A stretch of DNA of 64,000 bases from Limivivens faecihominis (GTDB lineage Bacteria > Bacillota > Clostridia > Lachnospirales > Lachnospiraceae), in NCBI RefSeq assembly GCF_020686945.1, contig NZ_JAJEPR010000004.1, positions 1 to 64,000 on the forward strand. The letters are read 5' to 3'. The translations under genes were made by a program, and so were the position numbers. The notes below the pieces were generated by a model that did no database searches, was not told the DNA's origin, and saw only the letters and a program-made list of their open reading frames with translations. Below are positions 17,304 to 26,075 of this stretch, in pieces. The stretch's first letter is position 1. Every line of letters begins with the position of its first letter.

Positions 17304-19307
17304 ATGAACAAAATATTTGATTACTCAAAGGCGAGGATTGCGGCAGCAGGGGTTGTTGCTGCAATCCTCCTGATTTTGACCGGGCTTGCAGTGAAAGCCG
17401 ACGGTCTTACGGTCTGGAAGCTGGCTTTAGGCATTCTCATCAGCCTGCTTCTGGGCGGCAGTCTTCTGATCCGGAAGGAGATCCGTTTTCCGAAATGGGT
17501 AAGCGCCCTTCTTATCCCGCTTCTTCCGATCCTGACCCTCTGCCTGACGGAATGTTTTACCCATGTTCCCCAGGATCTGACCCCGGCAATTTTTTTTCTG
17601 AACTACCTGGCGTATCTGATTCTCTGCCTGGCGGGAATCACTGTCTTTGGAAGCACCAGAGGAGGCCTTACTTTTGGAACACTGGTTCCGATGATTTTTG
17701 GCCTTGTCAACTATTATGTGGTGAGCTTCCGGTCTTCCCCGGTGGTGCCCTGGGACTTCTATTCTCTGGGAACAGCGGCCAGCGTGGCGGACAACTATAA
17801 TCTGGATGTCCCTTTTCGGCTTCTCTTTGTAATTTTTGGCTTTGTGGCTGTGATTTTTCTGGGAAGACGGACCAGCCTGAAATTTCAGAAAAAACAGTGG
17901 AAGATCCGGCTGGTATCGGTGGTTGTCTCCATCGGTCTGGTCTTTGGCTATGTGCAGGCGGTGAAAACCGACGAGGTGGGAGAGCTGGCAGGGCTTGACA
18001 CGACGCTTTTCACTCCGAATGTTCTCTACCGGAACAATGGCCTCATTGCCGCTTTTGTCTCCAATCTGAAGTTTATGGATGTGGAAAAGCCTGCTGGTTA
18101 TTCCGTATCTGCGGCTGAGGAGCTGGCGGAGAGTGTGGAGACGGAGGAGAATACGGCAACGGTGACAAAGGCCACGAAGGAGAGCCCGAATATCATTGTT
18201 ATCATGAACGAGGCTTTCTCGGACCTGGATATTTACGGAGATTTTGAGACCAGCGAGGACTATATGCCCTTTATCCATTCTCTGAAAGAATCAAAGGAGG
18301 CGGAAGTGGGAAAACTGTATGTCTCCGTAAAGGGTGGAAATACGGCAAATACCGAATTTGAGTTTCTCACCGGCAACTCCATGGGCTTCCTTCCGGCAGG
18401 AAGCGTGCCCTATCAGCAGTATATCAAGCAGGAGCAGCCTTCCCTGGCCAGCCACCTCGGGGCTCTCGGCTATGTGACCAGCGCCCTTCATCCCTACCGT
18501 GCAGCGGGCTGGTGCAGAGACAAGGTTTATCCGTGGCTTGGTTTTGACAACACCTATTTCCAGAACGATTTTGAGAATGCCACGAAGCTTCGGGGCTATG
18601 TCGATGACGAATCTGCCTTTGCAAAACTCAAGGAGCTTTATCAGGAGCGGCAGGGAGAGAGTCCCCTCTTTGCTTTTGAAGTCACGATGCAGAACCACGG
18701 CGGCTACAGCAAGGAATACACGGATCTTTTTCCGGATATCCGTCTCACCGGCTACTCCGGAAAAGAGACTACCAACACCGAGGCCACCGAGAAATATCTC
18801 ACCCTCGTGCAGAAGACCGATGCGGCTTTCAAAGAGCTGACGGAATATTTTGCAACTCAGGACGAGCCGACGGTGATCCTGATGTTCGGCGACCATCAGC
18901 CCAGCGATTATATCTGTAATCCGATTCTCAGGCTCATGGGACAGGATTCTTCGATCCGGGAGACTTCTGTGGACGAGCTCCGGAAAGGCTATGTGGTTCC
19001 CTATATTCTCTGGTCCAACTACGATCTGGAGAAAGAGGAGGACAATGCGATCAGCGCCAACTATTTAAGTGGCTACCTTCTGGACAAGATCGGCCTTCCC
19101 CTTTCCGGTTATCAGACCTGGCTTTTGGGCCTCCGGGAAGAATATCCGGTAATAACGGCAAACTTCTATGCAGACGGAACAGCAGATGATCTCACTTTCC
19201 ACAAATGGGAAGAGCTCCCCTCTGACACGAAGGTGCACGATTACAATATCCTGCAATACAATAATTTAACCGACTGGAAACACCGACTGACAAATTTTTT
19301 TGATTGA
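17304..19307 (+). CDS. LtaS-like sulfatase-fold phosphoglycerol transferase
   Basis: This 667-residue membrane enzyme has an N-terminal domain of about six helices (to about 220) and an extracellular sulfatase-fold domain (about 285-620). Motifs include NIIVIMNEAFSDL (metal-binding Glu), GGNTANTEFEFL, with T347 in the position of the LtaS catalytic threonine, WCRDKVYPWLGF, and FGDHQPS. It likely moves glycerol-phosphate from phosphatidylglycerol to a glycolipid or envelope polymer. It lies 21 bp after pyk and 9 bp before lysA. True lipoteichoic acid synthase versus another phosphoglycerol or phosphoethanolamine transferase cannot be decided here. Confidence 0.88.
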   Translation: MNKIFDYSKARIAAAGVVAAILLILTGLAVKADGLTVWKLALGILISLLLGGSLLIRKEIRFPKWVSALLIPLLPILTLCLTECFTHVPQDLTPAIFFLNYLAYLILCLAGITVFGSTRGGLTFGTLVPMIFGLVNYYVVSFRSSPVVPWDFYSLGTAASVADNYNLDVPFRLLFVIFGFVAVIFLGRRTSLKFQKKQWKIRLVSVVVSIGLVFGYVQAVKTDEVGELAGLDTTLFTPNVLYRNNGLIAAFVSNLKFMDVEKPAGYSVSAAEELAESVETEENTATVTKATKESPNIIVIMNEAFSDLDIYGDFETSEDYMPFIHSLKESKEAEVGKLYVSVKGGNTANTEFEFLTGNSMGFLPAGSVPYQQYIKQEQPSLASHLGALGYVTSALHPYRAAGWCRDKVYPWLGFDNTYFQNDFENATKLRGYVDDESAFAKLKELYQERQGESPLFAFEVTMQNHGGYSKEYTDLFPDIRLTGYSGKETTNTEATEKYLTLVQKTDAAFKELTEYFATQDEPTVILMFGDHQPSDYICNPILRLMGQDSSIRETSVDELRKGYVVPYILWSNYDLEKEEDNAISANYLSGYLLDKIGLPLSGYQTWLLGLREEYPVITANFYADGTADDLTFHKWEELPSDTKVHDYNILQYNNLTDWKHRLTNFFD

Positions 19308-19316
19308 GGAGAGCGA

Positions 19317-20594
19317 ATGATTATGAAAAAAGTACCTTTTGTGACCAATGAGCAGTTAAAAAGCATTCTGGAGAAGTACCCCACACCGTTTCACCTCTAC
19401 GACGAGAAAGGCATCCGTGAGAATGCGAAAGCCATGTACGATGCATTTTCCTGGAACAAAGGTTTCCGCGAGTATTTTGCTGTAAAAGCAGAGCCGAACC
19501 CCTTTGTCATCGAGATCATGCAGAAGGAGGGCTGCGGTTTCGACTGCTCATCTCTGACAGAGCTGATGCTGGCCAAGGCTATGGGCGGCAGAGGAGACGA
19601 TATCATGTTCTCTTCCAACGATACACCGGCTGAGGATTTCAAGCTGGCTGACGAGCTGGGAGCCATCATCAATCTGGACGATATCACTCATATCGATTTT
19701 CTGGAAAAGACTCTGGGCCATCTGCCGAAAAAGATCTGTTGCCGTTACAATCCCGGCGGAGTTTTCCGTATGAGCAATGGCATCATGGACAACCCCGGCG
19801 ATGCCAAGTACGGAATGACCACACCGCAGATCTTCGAGGCTTACAAGATCCTGAAAGCAAAAGGCGTTGAGGAATTCGGTATTCATGCATTCCTGGCCAG
19901 CAACACCGTGACCAACGAGTATTATCCGATGCTGGCAAAACAGCTCTTTGAGCTGGCTGTGAAGCTGAAAGAGGAGACCGGAGCCCACATCACCTTCATC
20001 AACCTTTCCGGTGGCGTAGGTATTCCCTACAGACCCGACCAGGAGCCGAACGATATCCATCTCATCGGAGCCGGCGTGAAAAAAGTATACGAGAAAGTTC
20101 TGGTTCCCGCAGGAATGGACGATATCTCCATCTTCACCGAACTTGGCCGTTTCATGACAGGCCCTTACGGCGGGCTGGTGACAAAAACCATCCATGAGAA
20201 ACATACTCATAAAGAGTACATCGGTGTGGATGCCTGCGCGGTAAACCTCATGCGTCCGGCTATGTACGGCGCTTACCATCACATCACCGTTATGGGAAAA
20301 GAAGACGCTCCCTGCGATCACGTTTACGATGTGACCGGAAGCCTCTGCGAGAATAACGATAAATTTGCCGTGGACCGCGCCCTTCCGAAGATCGACATGG
20401 GAGATATCCTTTTCATCCATGATACAGGAGCCCACGGTTTTGCCATGGGTTACAACTATAACGGCCGTCTGAAATCCGCTGAGATCCTTCTGAAGGAGGA
20501 CGGAACCGCCAAGCTGATCCGCCGGGCAGAGACTCCGAAGGATTATTTTGCAACCTTTGACTGCTTCCCGATCTATGATAAGATCTTTGAGTAA
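19317..20594 (+). CDS. lysA: diaminopimelate decarboxylase
   Basis: This 425-residue PLP enzyme of the alanine-racemase-fold decarboxylase group makes lysine from meso-diaminopimelate. The PLP lysine is K57 in YFAVKAEPNP. Other motifs are GFDCSSLTEL, LSGGVGIPYRPDQ and the C-terminal GSLCENNDKF with the substrate-site cysteine. The start follows GAGGAG; a second ATG two codons downstream is equally possible. It neighbours an LtaS-like gene and a cell-wall protein gene, in keeping with a lysine or peptidoglycan role. Ornithine or carboxynorspermidine decarboxylases share this fold and remain a minor alternative. Confidence 0.88.
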   Translation: MIMKKVPFVTNEQLKSILEKYPTPFHLYDEKGIRENAKAMYDAFSWNKGFREYFAVKAEPNPFVIEIMQKEGCGFDCSSLTELMLAKAMGGRGDDIMFSSNDTPAEDFKLADELGAIINLDDITHIDFLEKTLGHLPKKICCRYNPGGVFRMSNGIMDNPGDAKYGMTTPQIFEAYKILKAKGVEEFGIHAFLASNTVTNEYYPMLAKQLFELAVKLKEETGAHITFINLSGGVGIPYRPDQEPNDIHLIGAGVKKVYEKVLVPAGMDDISIFTELGRFMTGPYGGLVTKTIHEKHTHKEYIGVDACAVNLMRPAMYGAYHHITVMGKEDAPCDHVYDVTGSLCENNDKFAVDRALPKIDMGDILFIHDTGAHGFAMGYNYNGRLKSAEILLKEDGTAKLIRRAETPKDYFATFDCFPIYDKIFE

Positions 20595-20606
20595 TCAGGA
20601 GAGAAT

Positions 20607-22229
20607 ATGAGAAAGAAACTGCTGGCGGCCTTTGTGGCCGGAGGATTGATCCTGAGATTTCCCGCTGCGACAGAGGCGGCGGGAGCAGTCGGCGCTTCTC
20701 TGTCCGGCAGTCTTCAGAAAGCAGAGATGAACGGCGTACAAAGAATCGGGGGGAAATATTATTATATTGACTCCGATACCGGCGTGCGAAAAAGAGGGCT
20801 CATCCGCGTTTCGGGAAAAACGTATTATTTTACCAGCCGCTGGTATGCGGTAAAGGGCTTTCACCGTGTCAACGGAAGGCTTTTGTTTACTGATGCCAGA
20901 GGGCTGGTTTGCCGTCCGGCCGGCCTGGTCATTCAGGCTGGGCGGCGGTATTATTTTGACCCGAAAACAGGAAAGAAGAGGACGGGCTGGACGAAGATCG
21001 GTTCTTATGAGTATTATTTCAGCCGGGTGAACGGCAGGGCCCTGACAGGCTGGCGGACCGTGCAGGGCAAAAAGTATTATTTTAATTCCAGAGGAATTAT
21101 GCTCTCCAACCGCTGGATCGGCCCCAACTATTATGTAGATGACGACGGCTCAATGCACAAAGGCTGGCTGAAGCTGGGCGATGAAACATATTATCTGGAC
21201 GAGAAGACCGGCCGGATGAAAAAAGGTTTTGTGACCGTGGAAGGCAAAACCTATTATTTCGATGAAGAAGGCCTTCTGACCAGGGGAGCCTGGGTGGAAG
21301 ACTGTTATCTGGATGAAAACGGTATCCTGCAGAAAAACACCTGGATTGACGCCTGGTATGTGGGTGCTGACGGAAAACGCACCGGAAAGACAAGAAAGCC
21401 GGGTTTTTTCACTGAGAATGACAAGACCTATTATCTGGGCAGCAGCTATCAGAAGCTGACGGGCTGGGTCTATGTGGGAGAGAAGGCCTACTATTTTGAC
21501 GAGACTTCCGGAGAGCTTCAGAAAGATACCTGGATCGGGGACTATTACGCCGATGATAGGGGAAGCCGGGTGACGGAGCGGCTCTGTGTAATCGGCGGAA
21601 AGACTTACTATTTTGATGCGGAGGGGCTTCCTGCCCATGGTATGGTTCATGTGGATGAGGACAGCTACTTTTTTGATAATTACGGTGTGATGACGACAGG
21701 CTTTCTTGAGATTGCCGGGACGAAATATTATTTTATGCCGGGCTCGGGAAAAATGGCGAGAAATACGGAGATCGCCCTGAAAGGAATCCGTTATCTCTTC
21801 AACGAAGACGGAAGAGTGATCAGGGAGACAAAAATTTCTGCCGGCGCGGAAAAGGGGCATGCCATCGCAGATTATGCCATGCTTTTTGAGGGAAAGCCTT
21901 ATAAAAACGGCGGTACCAGCCTGACGGAGGGAGCGGATTCTTCCGGCTTTACCCAGAGCGTGTTGGCGCACTTTGGCATTGCGGTGCCGAGGCTTTCCGC
22001 GGGACAACTCACCGGAACCTCGCTTTACGGGGGAACCTATGCGACACCGAAAAAAATTTCCGTATCGGAGCTCCAGCCGGGAGATCTGGTATTTTACGGA
22101 AATCCCGTGAATCACGCGGCCATTTATCTGGGCAACGGGACGATCATCCACGCCTTCAACGAGGAGCGGGGCATCATCCGTACAGCCTATGATTACCGAA
22201 CCATCACCGGCTGCGCGCGGTACTGGTAA
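20607..22229 (+). CDS. secreted cell-wall-binding-repeat protein with NlpC/P60-like domain, catalytic Cys replaced by Ser
   Basis: This 540-residue protein starts with a signal peptide (about 1-24). A long array of roughly sixteen choline/glucan-binding-type repeats of about 20 residues follows (about 45-410, recurring GKTYYFD and TGW). The C-terminal NlpC/P60 fold (about 420-540) keeps the histidine motif NHAAIYLGNG and GDLVFYG, but the DCSG nucleophile motif reads ADSSGF, with Ser445 where Cys is required. TCT against TGT is one base. It may be a binding-only protein or an inactive hydrolase. It follows lysA by 12 bp and ends the corA run. Binding ligand is not determined. Confidence 0.85.
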   Translation: MRKKLLAAFVAGGLILRFPAATEAAGAVGASLSGSLQKAEMNGVQRIGGKYYYIDSDTGVRKRGLIRVSGKTYYFTSRWYAVKGFHRVNGRLLFTDARGLVCRPAGLVIQAGRRYYFDPKTGKKRTGWTKIGSYEYYFSRVNGRALTGWRTVQGKKYYFNSRGIMLSNRWIGPNYYVDDDGSMHKGWLKLGDETYYLDEKTGRMKKGFVTVEGKTYYFDEEGLLTRGAWVEDCYLDENGILQKNTWIDAWYVGADGKRTGKTRKPGFFTENDKTYYLGSSYQKLTGWVYVGEKAYYFDETSGELQKDTWIGDYYADDRGSRVTERLCVIGGKTYYFDAEGLPAHGMVHVDEDSYFFDNYGVMTTGFLEIAGTKYYFMPGSGKMARNTEIALKGIRYLFNEDGRVIRETKISAGAEKGHAIADYAMLFEGKPYKNGGTSLTEGADSSGFTQSVLAHFGIAVPRLSAGQLTGTSLYGGTYATPKKISVSELQPGDLVFYGNPVNHAAIYLGNGTIIHAFNEERGIIRTAYDYRTITGCARYW

Positions 22230-22267
22230 AAGAATTTCGGAAAATGCTATTCAAACAGAGGACTCCG

Positions 22268-22276
22268 TGCTATAAT
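22268..22276 (+). promoter_or_regulatory. extended -10 promoter of trkA
   Basis: TGCTATAAT is an extended -10 element (TATAAT at 22271-22276). No good -35 is seen at 17 bp. The AGGAG ribosome site and ATG follow about 65 bp downstream. Confidence 0.65.
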
Positions 22277-22342
22277 AGCCGTGGCCGTGTGAGAAAGAAA
22301 AAGGCGGTGCTTTTTTCATAAAATGTTTACTTAGGAGAAGAT

Positions 22343-23704
22343 ATGTACATTATTATTATCGGGTGTGGAAAGGTCGGACTCAGCCTGGCAGAACAGCTGA
22401 GCGATGAAAATCATGACATTACCCTTGTGGATTCTTCTGCTGACAAGCTCCAGAATCTTTCTGACGATCTGGATGTCATGAAGATTCTGGGAAACGGAGC
22501 CAGCATCAGTACCCTTCAGGATGCGGGTATTGAGAGAGCGGACATTCTGATTGCTGTCACCGGTTCGGATGAATTGAACCTTCTGTGCTGCCTGATCGCG
22601 AAAAAGGCAGGCCATGTGAGCACGATCGCCAGAGTCAGAAACCCCATTTACAACCAAGAGATCGATTTTATCCGGGAGAGCATTGGTCTTTCCATGATTA
22701 TCAATCCGGAACTGGCGGCGGCCACGGAGATCTCACGGATTCTTCGTTTTCCCTCGGCGATCAAGATCGATACCTTCGCGAAAGGCCGGGCAGAGCTTCT
22801 GAAATTCAAACTGAAACCGGAATTCCGTCTGGGCGGAAACCGGATCATGGATATTATGGACCGCTATCACTGCGATATTCTGTTCTGCAGTGCGGAGCGC
22901 GATAAGACGGTTTATATACCGGATGGTAACTTTATCCTGCAGGACGGGGATCTTATCTCCATCATTGCGACCCCGACGAATGCGGCGGACTTTTTCCGGA
23001 AGGTAGGGCTTAAAACCAACCAGGTGAAAAATACCATGATCGTGGGCGGCGGCACCATCGCCTATTATCTGGCAAAACAGCTTCAGGATATGAAAATCCG
23101 GGTGCGGATCATCGAGCTGAACCGGGCCCGCTGTGAGCATCTGAGCAAGATCCTGCCGGATGTGACCGTCATCAACGGCGATGGCACAAACCGTGACCTT
23201 CTGATGCAGGAGGGACTTCCCCATGCGGAGTCTTTCGTCAGCCTGACCAATATGGACGAGGAGAATATTTTCCTCTCACTTTTTGCCGAGCAGCAGACCG
23301 AAGGGCTGAAGACCGTCACCAAAGTAAATCGTGTGGCGTATACGGAGATCATCGACCGACTGGATATCGGCAGTGTGATCTATCCGAAATACATTACGGC
23401 GGATTACATTCTCCAGTACGTCCGGGCCATGCAGAACTCCATCGGAAGCAACGTGGAAACCCTCTATCAGATTCTGGACAACAAGGCCGAGGCTCTGGAA
23501 TTTGCCGTCCATGAGACTTCCGGTGTCACCAATATTCCGCTTTCAGAGCTGAATCTGAAGAAAAACCTTCTGATTGGCTGTATCAGCCGCGGTGGCAACA
23601 CCTGGATCCCCCGAGGCGGAGACCGTATTCAAGTGGGAGACCGGGTTATCGTAGTTACCACTCAGCTGGGACTCAACGATCTGAAGGATATTCTGCGGAA
23701 ATAG
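22343..23704 (+). CDS. trkA: Trk potassium uptake regulatory subunit TrkA
   Basis: This 453-residue cytoplasmic protein gates the TrkH potassium channel. It has two tandem RCK units: a Rossmann nucleotide-binding domain with GCGKVGLSLAEQL at the start and a second with VGGGTIAYYLAKQL at about residue 235, each followed by a TrkA-C regulatory domain (about 140-220 and 370-453). The double-RCK length matches TrkA rather than single-RCK KtrA. trkH follows 14 bp downstream, so the pair is an operon behind its own extended -10 promoter. Confidence 0.95.
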   Translation: MYIIIIGCGKVGLSLAEQLSDENHDITLVDSSADKLQNLSDDLDVMKILGNGASISTLQDAGIERADILIAVTGSDELNLLCCLIAKKAGHVSTIARVRNPIYNQEIDFIRESIGLSMIINPELAAATEISRILRFPSAIKIDTFAKGRAELLKFKLKPEFRLGGNRIMDIMDRYHCDILFCSAERDKTVYIPDGNFILQDGDLISIIATPTNAADFFRKVGLKTNQVKNTMIVGGGTIAYYLAKQLQDMKIRVRIIELNRARCEHLSKILPDVTVINGDGTNRDLLMQEGLPHAESFVSLTNMDEENIFLSLFAEQQTEGLKTVTKVNRVAYTEIIDRLDIGSVIYPKYITADYILQYVRAMQNSIGSNVETLYQILDNKAEALEFAVHETSGVTNIPLSELNLKKNLLIGCISRGGNTWIPRGGDRIQVGDRVIVVTTQLGLNDLKDILRK

Positions 23705-23718
23705 AAGGGTGACAGATT

Positions 23719-25161
23719 ATGAATTACGCAATGATAAGATATATCATCGGATGGATCCTGAATTTTGAAGCTGCTTTTATGAGTCCGTCCTTTGTGGTAG
23801 GGCTGATCTATCGGGAAAAATCAGCCTGGGCGATCTTTGCCACGATGCTGCTCTGTCTGGTCATCGGAGTCCCCATGGTCTTGCTGAAAAGACCGAAACA
23901 GGCAGTCTTTTACGCGAAAGATGGTTTTGTGAGTGTGGGCTTAAGCTGGGTGGCCTTAAGTGTGATGGGGGCGCTGCCCTTCGTGATCTCCGGCTCCATC
24001 CCTCATCCGGTGGATGCGCTTTTTGAGACGGTTTCCGGCTTTACGACGACCGGTTCCAGTATTCTTTCAGATGTGGAGGCTCTGCCGAAATGTATGCTGT
24101 TCTGGCGGAGCTTCACTCACTGGGTCGGCGGAATGGGCGTGCTGGTCTTTATGCTGACGATCCTTCCGATGTCCGGAGGCTATCACATGAACCTCATGCG
24201 GGCGGAGAGTCCGGGACCCTCTGTGGAGCGTTTTGTTCCCACGGTAAAGTCCACGGCCAAGATTCTCTATGGAATCTATATCTGTCTCTCTCTGCTGGAG
24301 CTTCTGCTGCTCCTTGTGGGAAAAATGCCGATGTTTGATGCCCTGACTCTGACCTTCGGTACAGCGGGCACCGGCGGTTTCGGTATCAAGAATGACAGTA
24401 TTGGAAGTTATACGACCTATCAGCAGACGGTGATCACGATCTTTATGATCCTCTTCGGTGTGAACTTCAACGTTTATTTCCTGTTTCTTCTGAAAAAAAT
24501 CAGGCAGGGACTGAAAAACGAGGAGCTCCGCGCTTATCTGGGAATCATCCTGGGTGCAATTCTTCTGATCACGGTCAATATCGCCGGAAAATTTGGCAAT
24601 CCTTTCCTGGCTTTCCATCATGCGGCTTTCCAGGTAGGTTCCATCATCACGACCACCGGTTATTCCACGGTGGACTTTAACACTTGGCCGACCTTTTCCA
24701 AGACGGTGCTGGTGCTTCTGATGTTTATCGGAGCTTCCGCGGGAAGTACCGGCGGCGGTATTAAGGTTTCCCGTATTGTGATTCTGGCCAAAAGCGTGAA
24801 GAAAGAACTGAAACAGTACCTTCATCCCCACAGCATTTCAAAGATCAAGATGGACGGAAAGCCTGTGGAGCATGAGGTTGTGCGTTCCATCAATGTGTTC
24901 CTGATCGCGTATCTTCTGATCTATGCGGTGTCGATATTGATTGTCTCTCTGGATAATTTTGATTTCACCACGACCTTTACCTCTGTGGCGGCGACCATCA
25001 ACAACATCGGTCCCGGCCTGGACCTGGTGGGTCCGGCAGCCAACTTCGGCATCCTGTCCGTACCCTCCAAGCTCGTGCTGATTTTCGATATGCTGGCAGG
25101 CAGACTGGAGATCTTCCCGTTGCTTCTGCTTTTTGTGCCGGATACCTGGAGAAAATTCTGA
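23719..25161 (+). CDS. trkH: Trk potassium uptake channel subunit TrkH
   Basis: This 480-residue membrane protein forms the K+ pore. It shows four selectivity-filter-like repeats, including TVSGFTTTGSSI, FGTAGTGGFGIKNDS, ITTTGYSTVDFNTWP and the C-terminal TINNIGPGLDLVGP, and SAGSTGGGIKVSRIVI before the later helices. That is the SKT superfamily layout of four M1-P-M2 units. Start at 23719 follows AGGGTG. It pairs with TrkA just upstream and is closed by a strong terminator. Confidence 0.95.
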   Translation: MNYAMIRYIIGWILNFEAAFMSPSFVVGLIYREKSAWAIFATMLLCLVIGVPMVLLKRPKQAVFYAKDGFVSVGLSWVALSVMGALPFVISGSIPHPVDALFETVSGFTTTGSSILSDVEALPKCMLFWRSFTHWVGGMGVLVFMLTILPMSGGYHMNLMRAESPGPSVERFVPTVKSTAKILYGIYICLSLLELLLLLVGKMPMFDALTLTFGTAGTGGFGIKNDSIGSYTTYQQTVITIFMILFGVNFNVYFLFLLKKIRQGLKNEELRAYLGIILGAILLITVNIAGKFGNPFLAFHHAAFQVGSIITTTGYSTVDFNTWPTFSKTVLVLLMFIGASAGSTGGGIKVSRIVILAKSVKKELKQYLHPHSISKIKMDGKPVEHEVVRSINVFLIAYLLIYAVSILIVSLDNFDFTTTFTSVAATINNIGPGLDLVGPAANFGILSVPSKLVLIFDMLAGRLEIFPLLLLFVPDTWRKF

Positions 25162-25166
25162 TATAT

Positions 25167-25209
25167 AGGCAGACTGCTATAAAAAATATTGAAGCAGTCT
25201 GCCTTTTTG
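25167..25209 (+). terminator. Rho-independent terminator after trkAH
   Basis: An 11-bp stem, GGCAGACTGCT (25168-25178) with AGCAGTCTGCC (25193-25203), is followed by TTTTT. Confidence 0.92.
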
Positions 25210-25231
25210 TATGAGACTTTTATTCGTAAAA

Positions 25232-25265
25232 TAAAAATGAGCATCCAAATAAATTGGATGCTCAT
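25232..25265 (-). terminator. Rho-independent terminator of the tRNA-Leu gene
   Basis: A 12-bp perfect stem (25237-25248 with 25254-25265, 5-base loop) is followed on the minus strand by TTTTATTTT. It lies 15 bp after the tRNA 3' end. Confidence 0.85.
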
Positions 25266-25280
25266 CACTTATATGTTTAA

Positions 25281-25363
25281 TGCCGGCAGCGGGACTTGAA
25301 CCCGCACGCGGTTACCCGCAACAGATTTTGAGTCTGCATCGTCTGCCATTCCGACACGCCGGC
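25281..25363 (-). tRNA. tRNA-Leu (anticodon CAA)
   Basis: This 83-nt gene on the minus strand has a 7-bp acceptor stem (GCCGGCG with TGCCGGC), A discriminator, T-arm GCGGG-TTCAAGT-CCCGC and a long variable arm, as expected for leucine tRNA. The anticodon loop CTCAAAA gives CAA, which reads UUG codons. The 3' CCA is not encoded and must be added enzymatically. It is a single gene with its own promoter and terminator. Confidence 0.97.
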
Positions 25364-25377
25364 CTATCAACTTCGTT

Positions 25378-25406
25378 ATCATAGCATAATTTTCTGAAAA
25401 AAGCAA
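25378..25406 (-). promoter_or_regulatory. promoter of tRNA-Leu
   Basis: On the minus strand TTGCTT (25406-25401) and TATGAT (25383-25378) are 17 bp apart, 14 bp upstream of the tRNA. Confidence 0.7.
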
Positions 25407-25457
25407 GCAATTTTTTTCTGCATCAACCAAGTTTGTGCGATATGAAAGAATTTTATC

Positions 25458-25486
25458 TTGCCCAATCCCCCCATGGCGGGTATACT
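25458..25486 (+). promoter_or_regulatory. promoter of the anti-sigma-like gene and polA
   Basis: TTGCCC (25458-25463) and TATACT (25481-25486) are 17 bp apart, divergent from the tRNA promoter. Confidence 0.6.
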
Positions 25487-25529
25487 ATTAGATAGGTATC
25501 ATATGGTAGGTTTGCCAAAGGAGAAAAAC

Positions 25530-26054
25530 ATGGATTGTAAGACAGCTCAGAGTCTGGTAATTCCTTATATCAACGATCAGCTGAGTGATGAGGAGACAGA
25601 GGATTTTTTGGAGCATATCGAAAACTGCAAAGAGTGCTATGAGGAACTGGAGATCCATTTTACGGTTCACTATGCCTTACAGAAGCTGGATGAGGATGAT
25701 AAGATTTCCTTTAATATTCCCAAAATGCTGAAGGAAAATCTTCGGGACACCAAAAACCGGATCCACAGGAGAAAGATTTTTCATGGGGTGACGGCCTGCG
25801 TGGTGGCTCTGGCGGAGATCCTGCTTCTTCTGACGGTTATGACCCAGCTGGAAATGTTTCCGGAGAAGAGTATTGGGGAGACCGGACTGTATCAGTTTTT
25901 CCATCCGGGAGCCGGGGAAGAGACGGAAACATCGGTGGAAACAGAGACCTCAGCGGAGACAGAGACAGAAGCTCTGACGCTGAATCCGCGGCTTATGGCG
26001 CCGCCGGATCTCTGGGGAGCATCCGGCCACGAAAGCTGGACCCCGGCATCATAG
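25530..26054 (+). CDS. zf-HC2 anti-sigma-factor-like membrane protein
   Basis: This 174-residue protein has an N-terminal zinc-finger-like motif HIENCKECYEEL, as in zf-HC2 anti-sigma factors of the RsiW type. One membrane helix lies at about 85-105 (VTACVVALAEILLLLTVM), and a short outer tail contains three ETET-type repeats rich in Glu and Thr. Start at 25530 follows AAAGGAG; the longer frame from 25458 has no ribosome site. No sigma factor gene lies beside it, and it is followed 21 bp later by polA. It may hold a distant ECF sigma factor or have another sensor role. Function is inferred from the motif only. Confidence 0.7.
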   Translation: MDCKTAQSLVIPYINDQLSDEETEDFLEHIENCKECYEELEIHFTVHYALQKLDEDDKISFNIPKMLKENLRDTKNRIHRRKIFHGVTACVVALAEILLLLTVMTQLEMFPEKSIGETGLYQFFHPGAGEETETSVETETSAETETEALTLNPRLMAPPDLWGASGHESWTPAS

Positions 26055-26075
26055 AAAACAAGACGGAGGTTTCAC

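Noticed and set aside
19317..20594. Carboxynorspermidine decarboxylase linked to polyamine metabolism
   Set aside because: Overall length and motifs fit diaminopimelate decarboxylase better, and it is far from the pot operon.
22277..22320. Terminator before trkA at the T-run near 22311
   Set aside because: No stable stem directly precedes the T-run, and it lies downstream of a good -10.
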